A model generated the notes under the pieces. It saw only the letters and a list, made by a program, of their open reading frames with translations. It had not been told where the DNA came from and made no database searches. Position numbers and translations under genes: made by a program. 64,000 nucleotides of DNA from NCBI GenBank assembly GCA_030407085.1, contig CM059582.1, forward strand, positions 91,947,001-92,011,000. Direction: 5' to 3'. This stretch comes from Trichopria drosophilae (taxonomy: Eukaryota > Arthropoda > Insecta > Hymenoptera > Diapriidae). Every line of letters begins with the position of its first letter. The stretch's first letter is position 1. Below are positions 24,817-36,338 of the stretch, piece by piece.

Positions 24817-26550
24817 ATGGATAGTTTTAATGGAAATAAGCCTAATCCAAATATTGGTCATTGGCTGTTTGGTCTATCCGAAAATCAAATAGATGACGTA
24901 TTAGACGAATTACAATTAGACACGTCCGGATGCGTATTAGCACGTATAAATCGTCTTAGGAATCGTCTTAATGGAAACTATACGGCTACCGACTTTGTTG
25001 CGGAAAATACGGGAATAGACCAAACACAAACTAGAGATCAATTTATTAGAGTCATTCCTCGAACGCGACTTAGATAGTATAGGGCCAAATATATTTGAGG
25101 TCACGGCTCAGGTACATCAAGAAGAGGGTGCACGAGAAGAAAGAAGACAGAATGAAATAGGAGAAATGAGGCCTTATACCCTACAAAATGGTACAATAGT
25201 ACAAATTCCCGTAGAGGTAGGAAATATTTTGGATTATGCAGAAGCGGTTATCCAAAATAGAGGACAGGATAGCAAGTAGCACCCGATTGGATGAAGAACG
25301 CCGAGGATTAAATGGACAAAGAGTCACTTTCCAAGACACTTTTGGTGTCAATTACCCATCGGATAATAACTCCAGAAGCACAACCCCCCATGATGTTCCT
25401 AGGGAGGGGGGAGAACAGGATTATCAGACCATCCTGGAGGAGTTGAACCAGATAAGAAATCGGGTTAACAGGACAATTAATATGCCTGTAAAAACACCAG
25501 ATCTCGGTGAAATTGTCCGAAAATGGGGAATTCAATTTTCCGGAAACTCGGGACTCAGCGTGGAAGAGTTCTTGACCCGAATCGAAGAAAAGCAACAATT
25601 GGCGGGTTTAACCAGTTACCAAGTTTTAATGGCACTCCCTAATTTATTAAATAGAGTAGCCTTACAATGGTACCGGTTGGTACATCAAGAGTGGCATAAT
25701 TGGGAAGATTTTTGTCAAGCTGCACGCCAGTGCTATGGGATTGATCGGAATTTTTACCAGCGACTGAAAGCAGAAGCACAAACACGTACACAAGGTCCAG
25801 ACTAGTCTGTCCGAGATTTTATTGTATGTCTGCGGACAATCTTCAATAGGTGTATGCCCATACCTTCAATGGAGAGACAGTTGGATAGGTTACACCAAAA
25901 TTTAAGACCGGAAATCCAAATGGCGATTCGTCGAGAAGAAGTTCATAATTTCGACGAATTACTCCAAAGAGCTATGGACGTGGAAAGGGTGCAACGTTGT
26001 TTGAAATTGTACAAACCACCTCCTGAACCGGAAATGTCACTTTTACCAGAGTTCGCCTACCACGGAAAATCGGAGCGATCACGGAAGTCATGTCCGAAAT
26101 TATCCGCCATGGAGACATCGAAGGAACCGGAAGTCGCTGCAGTATTTATACCAAAACCGAACCAGAAGACGGAAGACTTCGAGACCACGAGAATGTTGGA
26201 GAAAGTTCTTAGTAACCTGAATAATTTTGAACAGCAGTTAAAAGAACTTCAACGAAGGCAATCCTCAATTGAACGAGAAACGCCTGTTCGGCAATATTCG
26301 CCAAAGAGGACTCCGGACAACCCAAGAAGGATGTCATCAGGAAGAAATACCCTGGTGGTATCCAATTCAACTCGATAAGAGACGGTAACTCCACCCAGAA
26401 GCTTGGAGGTCAATCAATCGCCAAGGAGATCCTCAAGGGTGGTTAAGTGCTACGGTTGTCAGAGACCTGGGTTCACTAAATATAACTGTCCAAGCTGTTC
26501 GGGAAACGCAAACAAGGAACAGTAGAGGGGGTTTCTGTTCCAAGAAAGAC
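24817..26550 (+). pseudogene. Gypsy gag, frameshifted
   Basis: A likely start is the ATG at 24817 (MDSFNGNKPN). The N-terminus has a SAP-like helix pair (LSENQIDDVLDELQLDTSG). The frame breaks near 25075. The capsid region follows at 25236-25805 (IVRKWGIQFSGNSGLSVEEF, then NLLNRVALQWYRLV), typical of insect Gypsy Gag. An in-frame TAG at 25803-25805 interrupts it, and the same frame reopens (SVRDFIVCLRTIF) to 26378. A zinc-knuckle-like piece CYGCQRPGFTKYNC follows in another frame, with Tyr where His would be expected. Gag would package element RNA; this copy is inactivated. Confidence 0.75.
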
Positions 26551-26619
26551 AACCTCCAAAAAGAAGGTTCGGTTTACCGATGAAATCAATTCAACGGCTT
26601 CCGAAGACTTTTCAAGATG

Positions 26620-27573
26620 GTGGATTCCTACCGATATTGGAGGATACCGTCTTCAAGGATTATTTGATCCGAATGCAGCTCGTACGATTATTGGACCGGT
26701 TGGATTTTTAGTTGCTGCCGCCTGTGTCCGGCCTGTGACGGCATATGAAGGAAGAGCAGCTCAAGTGGCAGATGGAAGGACTTCGACAATATCTGGTCAG
26801 GTTCAATTACCTTTTGAGGTCACCGGAATTCGAAGAGAGATTTTGGCGTTAATTATGCCCAATCTTAAACCGACATGCATTTTAGGTGCTGACTTCCTTA
26901 GAGCATTCAATGCAGTTCTCCGCCTTAGGGAGAATTTATTATTCATTGAAGGCCGAAAGGGAGGTATTGAGGTTGAAGTGGCATCTATCGACGTAAGTCC
27001 TAATACACTCCAATCGTCACCCGGTTTGGTAAAAATCTCCACCGCACAGCGAGACATTATTGATAGGCTGGTGAAGAGAATATTGCCAGAAGACTTAGGT
27101 CATATTGGGTGTACGCCACTGATCAAACACGAGATTATTTTAGAAGCCGGTAGCCGGCCAATTAAGCAACGGTACTCCCCCATCTCTCAAAAGTTGGAGG
27201 AAGAAATGCATGCTCAAGTACAGAATATGCTGAACGAAGGCATCATCGAACGATCGTCGAGTGCATGGTCAAGTCCAGTAGTACTGGTGAAGAAATCCAA
27301 TGGGAAATGGCGCTTCTGTGTGGATTATAGGAAGGTCAACGCGTTATCCAAAAATGATGCTTATCCATTACCGTATATGGACTCCATAATTCGGAAATTG
27401 CAACGGGCTAAGTATATTTCGACTCTGGATTTAGGCAGTGCATACCACCAAATAGAAATGGAAGAAGAGTCAAAGCCTATTACTGCTTTTACAGTTCCCG
27501 GTCGGGGACTCTTCCAGTATCGGATGATGCCATTCGGCTTATCTGGAGCCCCTGCCACATTTCGGAGACTTGT
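26620..27573 (+). pseudogene. Gypsy pol (protease and 5' half of reverse transcriptase), truncated
   Basis: The protease part has GLFDPNAARTIIG where D-T/S-G-A is expected, and a C-terminal ILGADFL. Reverse transcriptase follows: SSPVVLVKKSNGKWRFCVDY, then ISTLDLGSAYHQIEM, then FQYRMMPFGLSGAPATF. The domain stops there, before the YxDD box. The C-rich array at 27574-28073 replaces the rest of the polymerase, RNase H and integrase. The long Pro/His frame beyond 27573 is only translation of that array. Dead element. Confidence 0.85.
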
Positions 27574-28073
27574 CCCCACCCCCCCCCCCCCCCACCCCCC
27601 CCCCCCCCCACCCCCCCCCCCCCCCACCCCCCCCCCCCCCCACCCCCCCCCCCCCCCACCCCCCCCCCCCCCCACCCCCCCCCCCCCCCACCCCCCCCCC
27701 CCCCCACCCCCCCCCCCCCCCACCCCCCCCCCCCCCCACCCCCCCCCCCCCCCACCCCCCCCCCCCCCCACCCCCCCCCCCCCCCACCCCCCCCCCCCCC
27801 CACCCCCCCCCCCCCCCACCCCCCCCCCCCCCCACCCCCCCCCCCCCCCACCCCCCCCCCCCCCCACCCCCCCCCCCCCCCACCCCCCCCCCCCCCCACC
27901 CCCCCCCCCCCCCACCCCCCCCCCCCCCCACCCCCCCCCCCCCCCACCCCCCCCCCCCCCCACCCCCCCCCCCCCCCACCCCCCCCCCCCCCCACCCCCC
28001 CCCCCCCCCACCCCCCCCCCCCCCCACCCCCCCCCCCCCCCACCCCCCCCCCCCCCCACCCCCCCCCCCCCCA
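27574..28073. repeat. 16-bp C-rich tandem array (fifteen C plus one A)
   Basis: Single A residues occur every 16 bases (27578, 27594, 27610, 27626 ... 28058) with C at every other position, giving about 31 copies. The last interval is one base short. Because 16 is not a multiple of 3, all frames stay open: Pro/His/Thr on +, Gly/Val/Trp on -. The - strand is extremely G-rich and should form G-quadruplexes. The homogeneity points to very recent expansion or to an assembly or sequencing artefact. Confidence 0.97.
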
Positions 28074-28190
28074 AATAAATATGCTCCCGAGTGAATACAT
28101 TACGAATTTTCAACGTTTTAAATAGTTTTTACGCGATTTTCCTGTGCGCCGTAGGATATGCGAATCCCCTGCTAGTTTCAGCGTCATGTG

Positions 28191-30500
28191 CGGAACAAAA
28201 TTAAATGTGCTGACTATTGTACTCTTTTACAGCCTTCAGGAGATTCATTGAAAAATTTGGATGATCTTTCTTTATTTTGTATTTCTCCCAAGTTTTCTTG
28301 AAATATGAGTGCACCGATTTCCGTTTTCAGTTTGCCCGTTTTCCGTTTTCCCTCCATTTTCAGTTTGTTCAGGCTCACCGTGAAGCACATAAGCATAGAT
28401 AATAGTTGGCGCACTTGCTTTATACCTAAAATTCTCCTCGCACTGAAAAAGTTCCACAGCGTTTGCAAGGAAGATTAATGCAATTTTTACTCAAGCTACT
28501 CTAACGAAGATAAAAAACCGATTACAATTCGCACTCATAATAATATATTTTTTTATTAAATAGATAAACTTTTTTTGTATCCTTAAGAGTATTTGTGCTT
28601 AGTTTGTAGACTTTTACTTATTTATATGATTTGCAAATGTCGTTAAAAGTGGAGAAATCCGTACTTTTTATAACTTCGGTGTCGAAAACAGTGCTAACCA
28701 AAAATGCACTGAAAATTTTTTGTAGAAGTGAAATTTCTTACAAATAGACAGTCCTAGTCGAAAGTTAATAGGTGAGCCTGACCCGAAATAGCATCTATCG
28801 GTACGGAGGTAATTCGATTTCGTTCAGCGGTGCCGGAACAGCATAATTTTATTTTCAGTGTACTGGGACATATTCGGCTACTGGGACGTTTATATTACTG
28901 CCTTTCTGCGCTGAACGTAAAGAATATTAGCATATTTTGACTTATCCCGATAAATTGATTTTCTCCTTTTTTTAAAATTATTCTTAACCAAACAGGGAAT
29001 CCCAATTGGTCAGAAAAAATAAGGAAATTGGCGGAAAAATTTATTTTATTTTTATTCCACAATATGTTTTCTATATCAATTTGCAAATAAACTACAAAGT
29101 AAACGTACCAATTACTGGATGTTAGGAGCTACACCTGGACAGTTTATATATATTTCTTAATAGGCATTAATAATTTTACAGTCAGTTTCCTAAGACTTTA
29201 TTAAGTAGATTATTGGTTTAGAAATATGTTAGTGATTTAATTTTTTACTAATTTTCTTTACAAGTGTTGATACTAATGAGTTTGTCCATCTATAGGAACG
29301 TATCCAGTCATTGGTACTTTACCTTAATTACCAATTTGGGAATATTTCATACTGCACTTTTTAAAATATATAGGAATTCCACAACAACTAGGCCATGCCC
29401 TGACCATCATCCACTCAGATTTTGATCAGAATTTTCCATATGGTTTCTCCAGGGAAAAAAAGTACTCCCAAATTTGTTAGGGATTATTTCTTCTTTTTCG
29501 TTTTCTTATGACACAACAACGAAAGAAAAAGGATTCTAAAAAAATTGTGAAAAATTCCAGAAAATATACATTTTTTTAAACTTAACAATCTTTTACATTA
29601 TCACTATTTTTTAAACCTTTTTTAAAATTTGTTTCATATTTTTTACCGAAATGTTCACCTAATTGGGGCCTAAACTTCCACATTAGAAAAATGTTCAATA
29701 AATCGGATTGTTCTGTTTAAGTCCTTTCTTTGACCATAAAAAAAAAACAAAAACAGCAAAAAATCCAAAAATATTTTAGAGTACTTTATTCTCTACATAA
29801 TAAATGGCTCACCTATTAACTTTCGACTAGGATTGTCTTTTTGTAAGAAGTTTCACTTCAACAAAAAATTTTCAGTGCATTTTTGGTTTGCACTGTTTTC
29901 GACACCGAAGTTATAAAAAGTACGGATTTCTCCACTTTTAACGACATTAGCAAATCATATAAATAAGTAAAAGTCTACAAACTAAGCACAAATACTCTTA
30001 AGGATACAAAAAAAGTTTATCTATTTAATAAAAAAATATATTTTTATGAGTGCGAATTGTAATCGGTTTTTTATCTTCGTTAGAGTAGCTTGAGTAAAAA
30101 TTGCATTAATCTTCCTTGCAAACGCTGTGGAACTTTTTCAGTGTGAGGAGAATTTTAGGTATAAAACAAGTGCGCCAACTATTATCTATGCTTATGTGAT
30201 TCACGGTGAGCCTGAACAAACTGAAAATGGAGGGGGGAAAGGCACATGAAATTTTCCTTCTGGATTGTATTCTAGGACACTTCTCAGCAATGTCCAGGAA
30301 GAATTAAAAACCCCCCTAGGCCATTTGAACTATCCAACAAGGTCTTGGATTCTTCAGCGAACAGTCGATTAAGTCGGTGCATTCAGATTTCAAGAAAACT
30401 TGGGAGAAATACAAAATAAAGAAAGATCATCCAAATTTTTCAATAAATCCCCTGAAGGCTGTAAAAGAGTACAATAGTCAGCACATTTAATTTTGTTCCG
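28191..30500. mobile_element. Large foldback element with ~590-bp arms
   Basis: The left arm 28191-28778 is the inverse complement of the right arm 29806-30500, around a spacer of about 1.03 kb. The right arm has about 107 extra bases: between 30236 and 30375 it holds a segment (GGCACATGAAATTTTCC ...) in place of the shorter left-arm sequence. Open frames at 28214-28468 (-) lie in the arm and lack domain features. No terminal target duplication was resolved. Confidence 0.9.
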
Positions 30501-30712
30501 TACTTCTAAATTTATGTTGTATTTATAAAAATGTTTACACATCGAAGTGTATAATTCATTAATTAAAATATATTAATTGGATGTTACGAAATAAATAATT
30601 TTGTAGTTGAAATTTAATTTATTTTTCATCAATTAAGTTAAATATAAAACCATACAAAAACCGACGTCAATAAAAAACGGCCAAGCGGATTTTTAAATTC
30701 TGTCTGCAAAAT

Positions 30713-30800
30713 GGCTCAGGAAGTGTCCCAGAATACAACCCAGAAGGAAAATGTCATGTGCCTTTCCCCTCCATTTAAAGTTTGTTCAGTCCCACCGTAG
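30713..30800. repeat. Extra inverted copy of the foldback arm insert
   Basis: This stretch is the inverse complement, with several changes, of about 30200-30287 inside the right arm. The extra segment of that arm is therefore itself part of a second, smaller inverted repeat. 30801-31019 is AT-rich without features. Confidence 0.75.
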
Positions 30801-31019
30801 CTTTTTTTCATTTTTTAAAGATTTGTCTAGTTTATTTTTTCCGTGACAAGTTTTGAAATTCCCTGACTTTTCCCGGACTTCTCGATTTTCCCTGACAATT
30901 TGGGCCCAAACGGGCCTAATGTGATTTATTTAAACGATACCTATATACTTTTAGACCAGAATCTTGTTTTGCTCATTAAATGCGACAACTTTTACAGTTG
31001 ACAATTTTTTTATTTCATT

Positions 31020-31306
31020 CTCAAAAGGGGCCAATAAACAAAAGGGGTTAATAAAAAATGTATGCATTTTATTAACCAACAGTGAATTTCAGAACTTCAT
31101 GTTTAGTACTACACATCGTTGACTAGAATAAAAAAAGTTAGATCTTAATCATCGACCACTATAATACATATATTTTATTCATCGACAGTTAATTTCAGAA
31201 TTATATGTTTTGTATATGTACATTTGTGTCTAAAATTCATCATCGACCACTAAAATGCATAAATTTTATTCGCCGACAGTGGATTTCAGAACTTTTTGTT
31301 TTGTAC
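31020..31306 (+). repeat. ~108-bp satellite, left of the giant element
   Basis: Tandem diverged units are marked by GACAGTGAATTTCAGAAC-type blocks near 31076, 31184 and 31272 and by ATCGACCACTAAAATGCAT. The same array resumes at 56985 after the retroelement. Confidence 0.85.
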
Positions 31307-34300
31307 TGTTACGCTCGAACCCGGGGTACTTATACGAGTACTCTGGATACTCTGGTCGACTCTGGGTTCTGCGGAGGTGGCTGCGCTAAGGAAAGAGAGT
31401 CTGGGAAGTGAAACAAACAACTTTTAATATATTGTCATAATAATTTTATTTTTCTGAGGAAATAAGGAAATACATGAGGGAATTGAATGGAGGAAAATCA
31501 GAGGGGCGGCAACGGCGGCTGGTTGTGATCCCTGGTCAGGAGTCGACACCGGAAAACTGTGTGACTGAAAACGAGAACACCACATAAAAATAGTGACCCT
31601 AAATGTTATCGTTAGTAGGGGGTAAGGATGAGGAAAAGATAAGGATAAAAAAACTATATTTATATTAATGAATACCGACCTAATCAAAACATGAATATTT
31701 TATAAAAAAAAACAAATAACAATTAAGGGTTGATTTTAATTCCTAACAGCCCTACTGATGCTCGTGGCTTGATCGAGTTTTCATTCAAAGAATGATCTCG
31801 ATTCAAGTCGCTAGTATCCCTAATAAAAAAAAATGTATCCCTAAGGTGTTAATCTCTTGTTTGGTGTAAAAAAAATGTTAAAGAGTTTAACACGTTCGTC
31901 TCATTAAAAAGATAAAAAATATATAAAAAAAATATTAATTCTTTACATCTGTTGCCGTAGCAACTCGTCTCTTTTCGGGCAATAAAAAGAGGGAAGGATT
32001 CTTTAATAAGGATTTAATAAAATTAACTCACTCTTTGTTGTCGGGTTGTGATCCTCAGTTCTCAGAATGGGATGTCCTTAGCTGTAGATTGTGGCAGCTG
32101 GGGGGAACTCCTCCAAGGTAGGCCGTGGATATAATTGATTCCTCGTGAGGGATATTTGATTGTTTCCTCAAATCGGCACCGTGATCCCAACGAGAACAGC
32201 GTACGCGGCCACCGGACGTTAGAATTAGGGTTAAGAGCTTACGCGACGACCCGACGTTAAACTCAAGGTTCCCAACACGAATTGGGAACCGAAAACTGCT
32301 CGCCGCTACCTTTGATTTGGGTTTTTTTGATTGAGGAAAACTTCGGACGTTCAGACCGAAGGGGAGAAGAAATGAGGAGGAAGATATTCCGACGTTCAGA
32401 CGGGAATATCAAAAAAAAAGGAATCGTGCGGAGCTGAACAAGTTGCTCTCGTCACGAAGTGTGGAAAATTTGGAAAAAAAGGAAAAGTTATTCGGACGTT
32501 CAGACCGAATACCTTTTTTTTAGGACAAGAGATGGTTCGGAATAAACGAGAAGCTGGACGAACCGCTTGCAATCGCTAAGGAGGGTTTTTTAGGAAGGTT
32601 GGTTTCAGAAGTTTCAGGCCGAGTGGTGGGGGGTGCTGGAAGGAGCTCTTTTTATACTCGATGCCTTGGCCATAAAAGTGCAGTCGAATCGGAAAAGTGG
32701 GGTGACATTTTTTATGGCGTGAAAATTGTACAATTTTTGTGAGAAACTTATAAACTATTGTTACGACATGTATAGTTTTTATGTTGATGCAAAATGTGTT
32801 ATAGTAAAATGACAATAATTAGTACAAACTTGAACGGAAGTTGTAGCATGAGTTTAACAAAAGTTATTAATAAAAAAGGAATTTTGTATCAATTATTTAT
32901 ATTAATTTTTCTTAAATGTTTTATCTGAGTGAAAAATACTAGGTATAGACATTAGAAATATATTTTAAGTTATTAAAATATATTTTTAATTTATGTGAAC
33001 ATTTTTTTATTGTTCTTTTTAATGTTAATTATTAGTTTTAATTATTTGTTTTTATAAATATTCATTCAAGTGTTGTACTAATTTTACAGGAAGACAGTTG
33101 AGTGTATTTTAATTTTATTGAAATGTCATTCTTTTAAATAATTTAATAATTTATAAAAATAGCATTGTGCTTTGTTATACCAATATTTGACAGATTTTCT
33201 TAGTAGCTGTAAAGGGAAAGGTGAAGGAGAAAATTATTGTTTGTAACTTTATTTATCAACTTGGTAAAAGTTAATATTATTTATCGAATTTGTAATGTAA
33301 AATAAGGAAAAGCATATAGTAGTCGGTTGGGTTTTTCCAGTATCACCGTGTATAAGCGGATGTTTATTTTTCCCAATCTAATCTTTTTATATATTTTTAT
33401 GACTAGGGCGGACTATCGTGGGCCATGTGCACGTTTTCAGAGTTTCTTGTAGAATTTAGAAAAAGGAAAAGATTTATTCTAAAAAAAATATTATGAAGAT
33501 TGTTCAGTAAAATATTATGTTAATAAAACTTTATTAAGAATAAAAATAAAAATAATTTTTTAGTATAATTTTTAGATTTTCTTGATAGTTTAAAATTTGT
33601 CGGTAATGGCGGAATCCTGTTTATTCACTGAGAATGGGGAAAACCTGCTTTTCCGACTTTTACATTCTTTTAGTGGGATCGGATTATCTTGAGAGAAGCT
33701 CGAGTTCGGGCGGTTAGAGTTTCCTTATTTGTACCCTTCGAGATCGGTAGGGTAGTGTTCTTTATTACTAAAAACTGTTATCGGTATAACCAAGCAACAG
33801 AGCGGCGTGATGGTCGTGCGGGCTAAGGCGTCAGTCTTAGTCCGTCCGAACTGAACGTCGCGAAGGTCCTGAGTTCGAATCCCCGTCCGTGCAATTTTCT
33901 CTGCTTATGTCCAGTGTGGAATAACCGGGGAACTTTGCTGGGCGAAGGTACGAATTTGGGACCGCTGCCGACCCCCGTCGGCAGTTATCGGTACCGTCAG
34001 CGTCTTATCCGCGGTCGGTACGTCGTGGATCTTATCTCGGATAAAGAGGGGATAAGCTCCGCGTCGTACTCGCTAAGGCACAGACCGCCGAATCTGCTGG
34101 TGGTACCGATATTGGGGTAGGGGGGACTGGCTCTGGGTGGGTGTTGTGTGTGCCTATAGTTTCTGTCTTGTACTGTCTGTCTCTGTCCTGTACCTCTCCA
34201 CCCGAGAGCCGACCCGCAAATAGACATATTCGTCATTAACGCGGGGGAAAATTTCCTGTCCTTTGTCCTTTGTCCTTTTTTTTTTTATAACCAAGCAACG

Positions 34301-34381
34301 TAGCTTCGATTATGTTTTGTGGATTTCTTAAAAGATGGAGTTAAATAAATGAATGCTATTGCCGTTACGTGGAACGTAACA
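31307..34381 (-). repeat. 3' LTR of the giant element (interrupted by a SINE)
   Basis: Matches 54401-56980 almost throughout once the SINE is removed. It lacks two short blocks near its left end that the other LTR has (TTACGCGAAAGGGCGG... and GGTGAAC), and the other LTR lacks a few bases near 32746. Hairpin motifs built on CGGACGTTCAGACCG recur. No gene; short open frames repeat in both LTRs. Confidence 0.95.
33799..34286 (+). mobile_element. tRNA-derived SINE inserted in the LTR
   Basis: A perfect 13-bp direct repeat ATAACCAAGCAAC (33786-33798 and 34287-34299) flanks 488 bases that the other LTR lacks. The head resembles a tRNA with a long variable arm (Leu/Ser type). It has an A-box-like TGGTCGTGCGGGCTAAGGCG at 33811 and a B-box GAGTTCGAATCC at 33871-33882. 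The 3' end is a short CTTTGTC tandem and a T run. The body is GC-richer than its surroundings. SINEs are transcribed by RNA polymerase III and mobilised by LINE machinery. The open frame 33914-34120 is not a gene. Confidence 0.85.
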
Positions 34382-34397
34382 CCCCCCCCCCCCTCTT
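34382..34397 (-). other. Polypurine tract of the giant element
   Basis: On the - strand this is AAGA followed by twelve G, directly against the TGTTACG start of the 3' LTR. That is the expected position and composition for the plus-strand DNA primer. Confidence 0.8.
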
Positions 34398-34782
34398 ATT
34401 TAAAAGTTGGTCCTCCAGCTTTTGAAAAATCAAGAATCGGTCGCAAATATTACGAATATTAATTTTGCTTTCTTCTTCTAGACATGAGTGTATATGAATA
34501 TTGTATATTTCGAGTTTATGCAGATTTGTAGTACAGATTTTTGTTACGCAAAAGTTGTACGCTCTTTGATTCTAACTATAAAAATGTCTTTTTTACGATA
34601 TGCGGATAAACTGCAGTTTTTAATGACAAGTGGATAGTCAAAAGATGTTTGTTCGTTAGTTCAGTTGTTAACGTTGTTTGTGGGAAATGCGAGTTATGTT
34701 TTTAGTTCATGCAAGTAATGTGCAAATTTCATGTATATATATTTATGTATAACTATTATTTCTATGGTACAATTGTTCAGGA

Positions 34783-35245
34783 TTAGTTTCGCTCTGTGAA
34801 TCCTTCGTCTTCGCTGTTAGGGTCTGGGATAAAAATTTCTTGCAATATGTTTTTCGTTCGGAATTCGAATATTGTTTTTCCAGGAAGTCTTGGTTGATTG
34901 ATGACTTTTGCTGTTATAAGATCGCTGATTCTTCTGATATGTTCGTTATGGCATGTGACGCATTGTGTAGCTGGTTTGATTTGTGGTATCATGTTGTTGC
35001 AAAAAAAAACAGTCTATTGTTTTTCCTCGTTTCGTGGTGATGTGCACATTCGTAATTTTCGAAAACTGTTCTTTTTCATCTAATGGGCGCAGGTTGTAGC
35101 AGTTTCTGCATGTCAATAATTCTTCGTTTGTCGCTAGCATTTCTTCTGCTGTATGGCAATCTTCTGTGTATATTATGAAGTGTGCCCAGAAGTCTTTTCC
35201 TCTTATCTGGATTGCGCTTGAGAGTATATCTAACGGGTAGTCCAT
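34783..35245 (-). pseudogene. Small Cys-rich accessory ORF, frameshifted
   Basis: Two overlapping - strand frames (34946-35245 and 34783-34992) seem to be one protein split by an indel in an A9 run at 35001-35009. The upstream part has LTCRNCYNL. The downstream part has CVTCHNEH, and a further Cys pair is restored in the second frame around the junction. Repeated Cys-x2-Cys pairs suggest a small zinc-binding protein. It sits between the envelope-like ORF and the 3' LTR. I do not recognise the family. It could be the end of a spliced transcript. Confidence 0.4.
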
Positions 35246-35677
35246 TTTTCCTGTGAGTACCAGAAACAGAATTTATTGTTGTTGTTTCTTTTCTTATTTA
35301 TTTTTATTCACCAGACCCTTTACAATATTTATGGTACAACTAGTATCGCATTTTACAATTATGTTTCTATTGTTAAAGTATGCATTTGATTGTTGGGTGA
35401 TGACGGAGATTAGTAACATGCAGGTTTTTTTCCTTTTACTTTAAGTTTGCAATCTTGTAGTGTTTAATGGATATAATAAATACATGTATAAAAAAATGTT
35501 GCGGAGTTTTTAGATTTTCCCTTTGTGTGAAGAAAATTTTAGTTTTCTTTACTGGTAAATCTACACACTGCCGTCTGTGTTAAACATAGGGCAAAATTTT
35601 TCCTGCCTTTTTTTTGGCTCGATCGCAACGCTTATCGTCTATGGTGTTATGTATATAAAAAAAATTATGAAGAGGTT

Positions 35678-36184
35678 TCATGATCCATATGTATCTGCAT
35701 ATTCTACACCTTTACAAGTACCATCTACTTGAATAGATCCTGCTATAGTTAAACTAAATGTTTGTATGTAGTTGGTTTTTATTCCGCTTAATATATTCAT
35801 ATTGATTGTTGTGGTTCCTGTACGGTGCATCTGTTCGCATTCTTCTCTGGAAATTTCTAGAACGTAATTTGCTATACCACCGGAAACGGATGATGTGTGT
35901 GAGTGCATGCCACAATGACTGATTTGTCTGAATATATCTATCTTGCATTGTGTTACTTCTATTTCTTCATATTCTTTAATTTGTAGTAATTGAGCTCTAA
36001 TTTTATCTATATGTATGTGTTTTCTTTCGATGTCGCATTCTTGTATATTTATTAGAGATATTGTAGATATATTTGAGTTTTTTGATCCACAATCGAAGGC
36101 TATGAATGCTGTTGCTTTTAATATTGTTGATGCTATTAGCAGAAGTACTTGTATAGGTGCAATTTTCGCTCTCCTTTGCTTCAT
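35678..36184 (-). pseudogene. Envelope-like glycoprotein, N-terminal part
   Basis: A 168-codon - strand frame starts just after integrase, the place of env in errantivirus-like Gypsy elements. It opens with a basic start and a hydrophobic segment (about residues 11-30) like a signal peptide, then a Cys-rich ectodomain with an HCGMHSH motif and several spaced Cys. This pattern recalls glycoproteins of arthropod chuvirus/mivirus type that have been captured by insect retroelements; the link is from memory and not tested. The frame stops at about 35678, far short of a full glycoprotein, and no fusion or transmembrane segment is readable downstream (35246-35677 has no gene), so it is truncated. 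Confidence 0.55.
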
Positions 36185-36338
36185 AATTCTTCTACTGGGT
36201 ATTTCTGAAATATGTATCTTATTTTTCCATCTTTTATTATTTGTACAGCGTAATCGTGTGTGTGTAAGTGTGTGTGATTCTTATATACTAAAGTCATGTA
36301 TTTTATAAACTATTGGAATAAGATAGAATGGTCACCAT

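Noticed and set aside
27361..28113. Long Gly/Val/Trp and Pro/His/Thr frames
   Set aside because: Pure translations of the 16-bp C-rich array.
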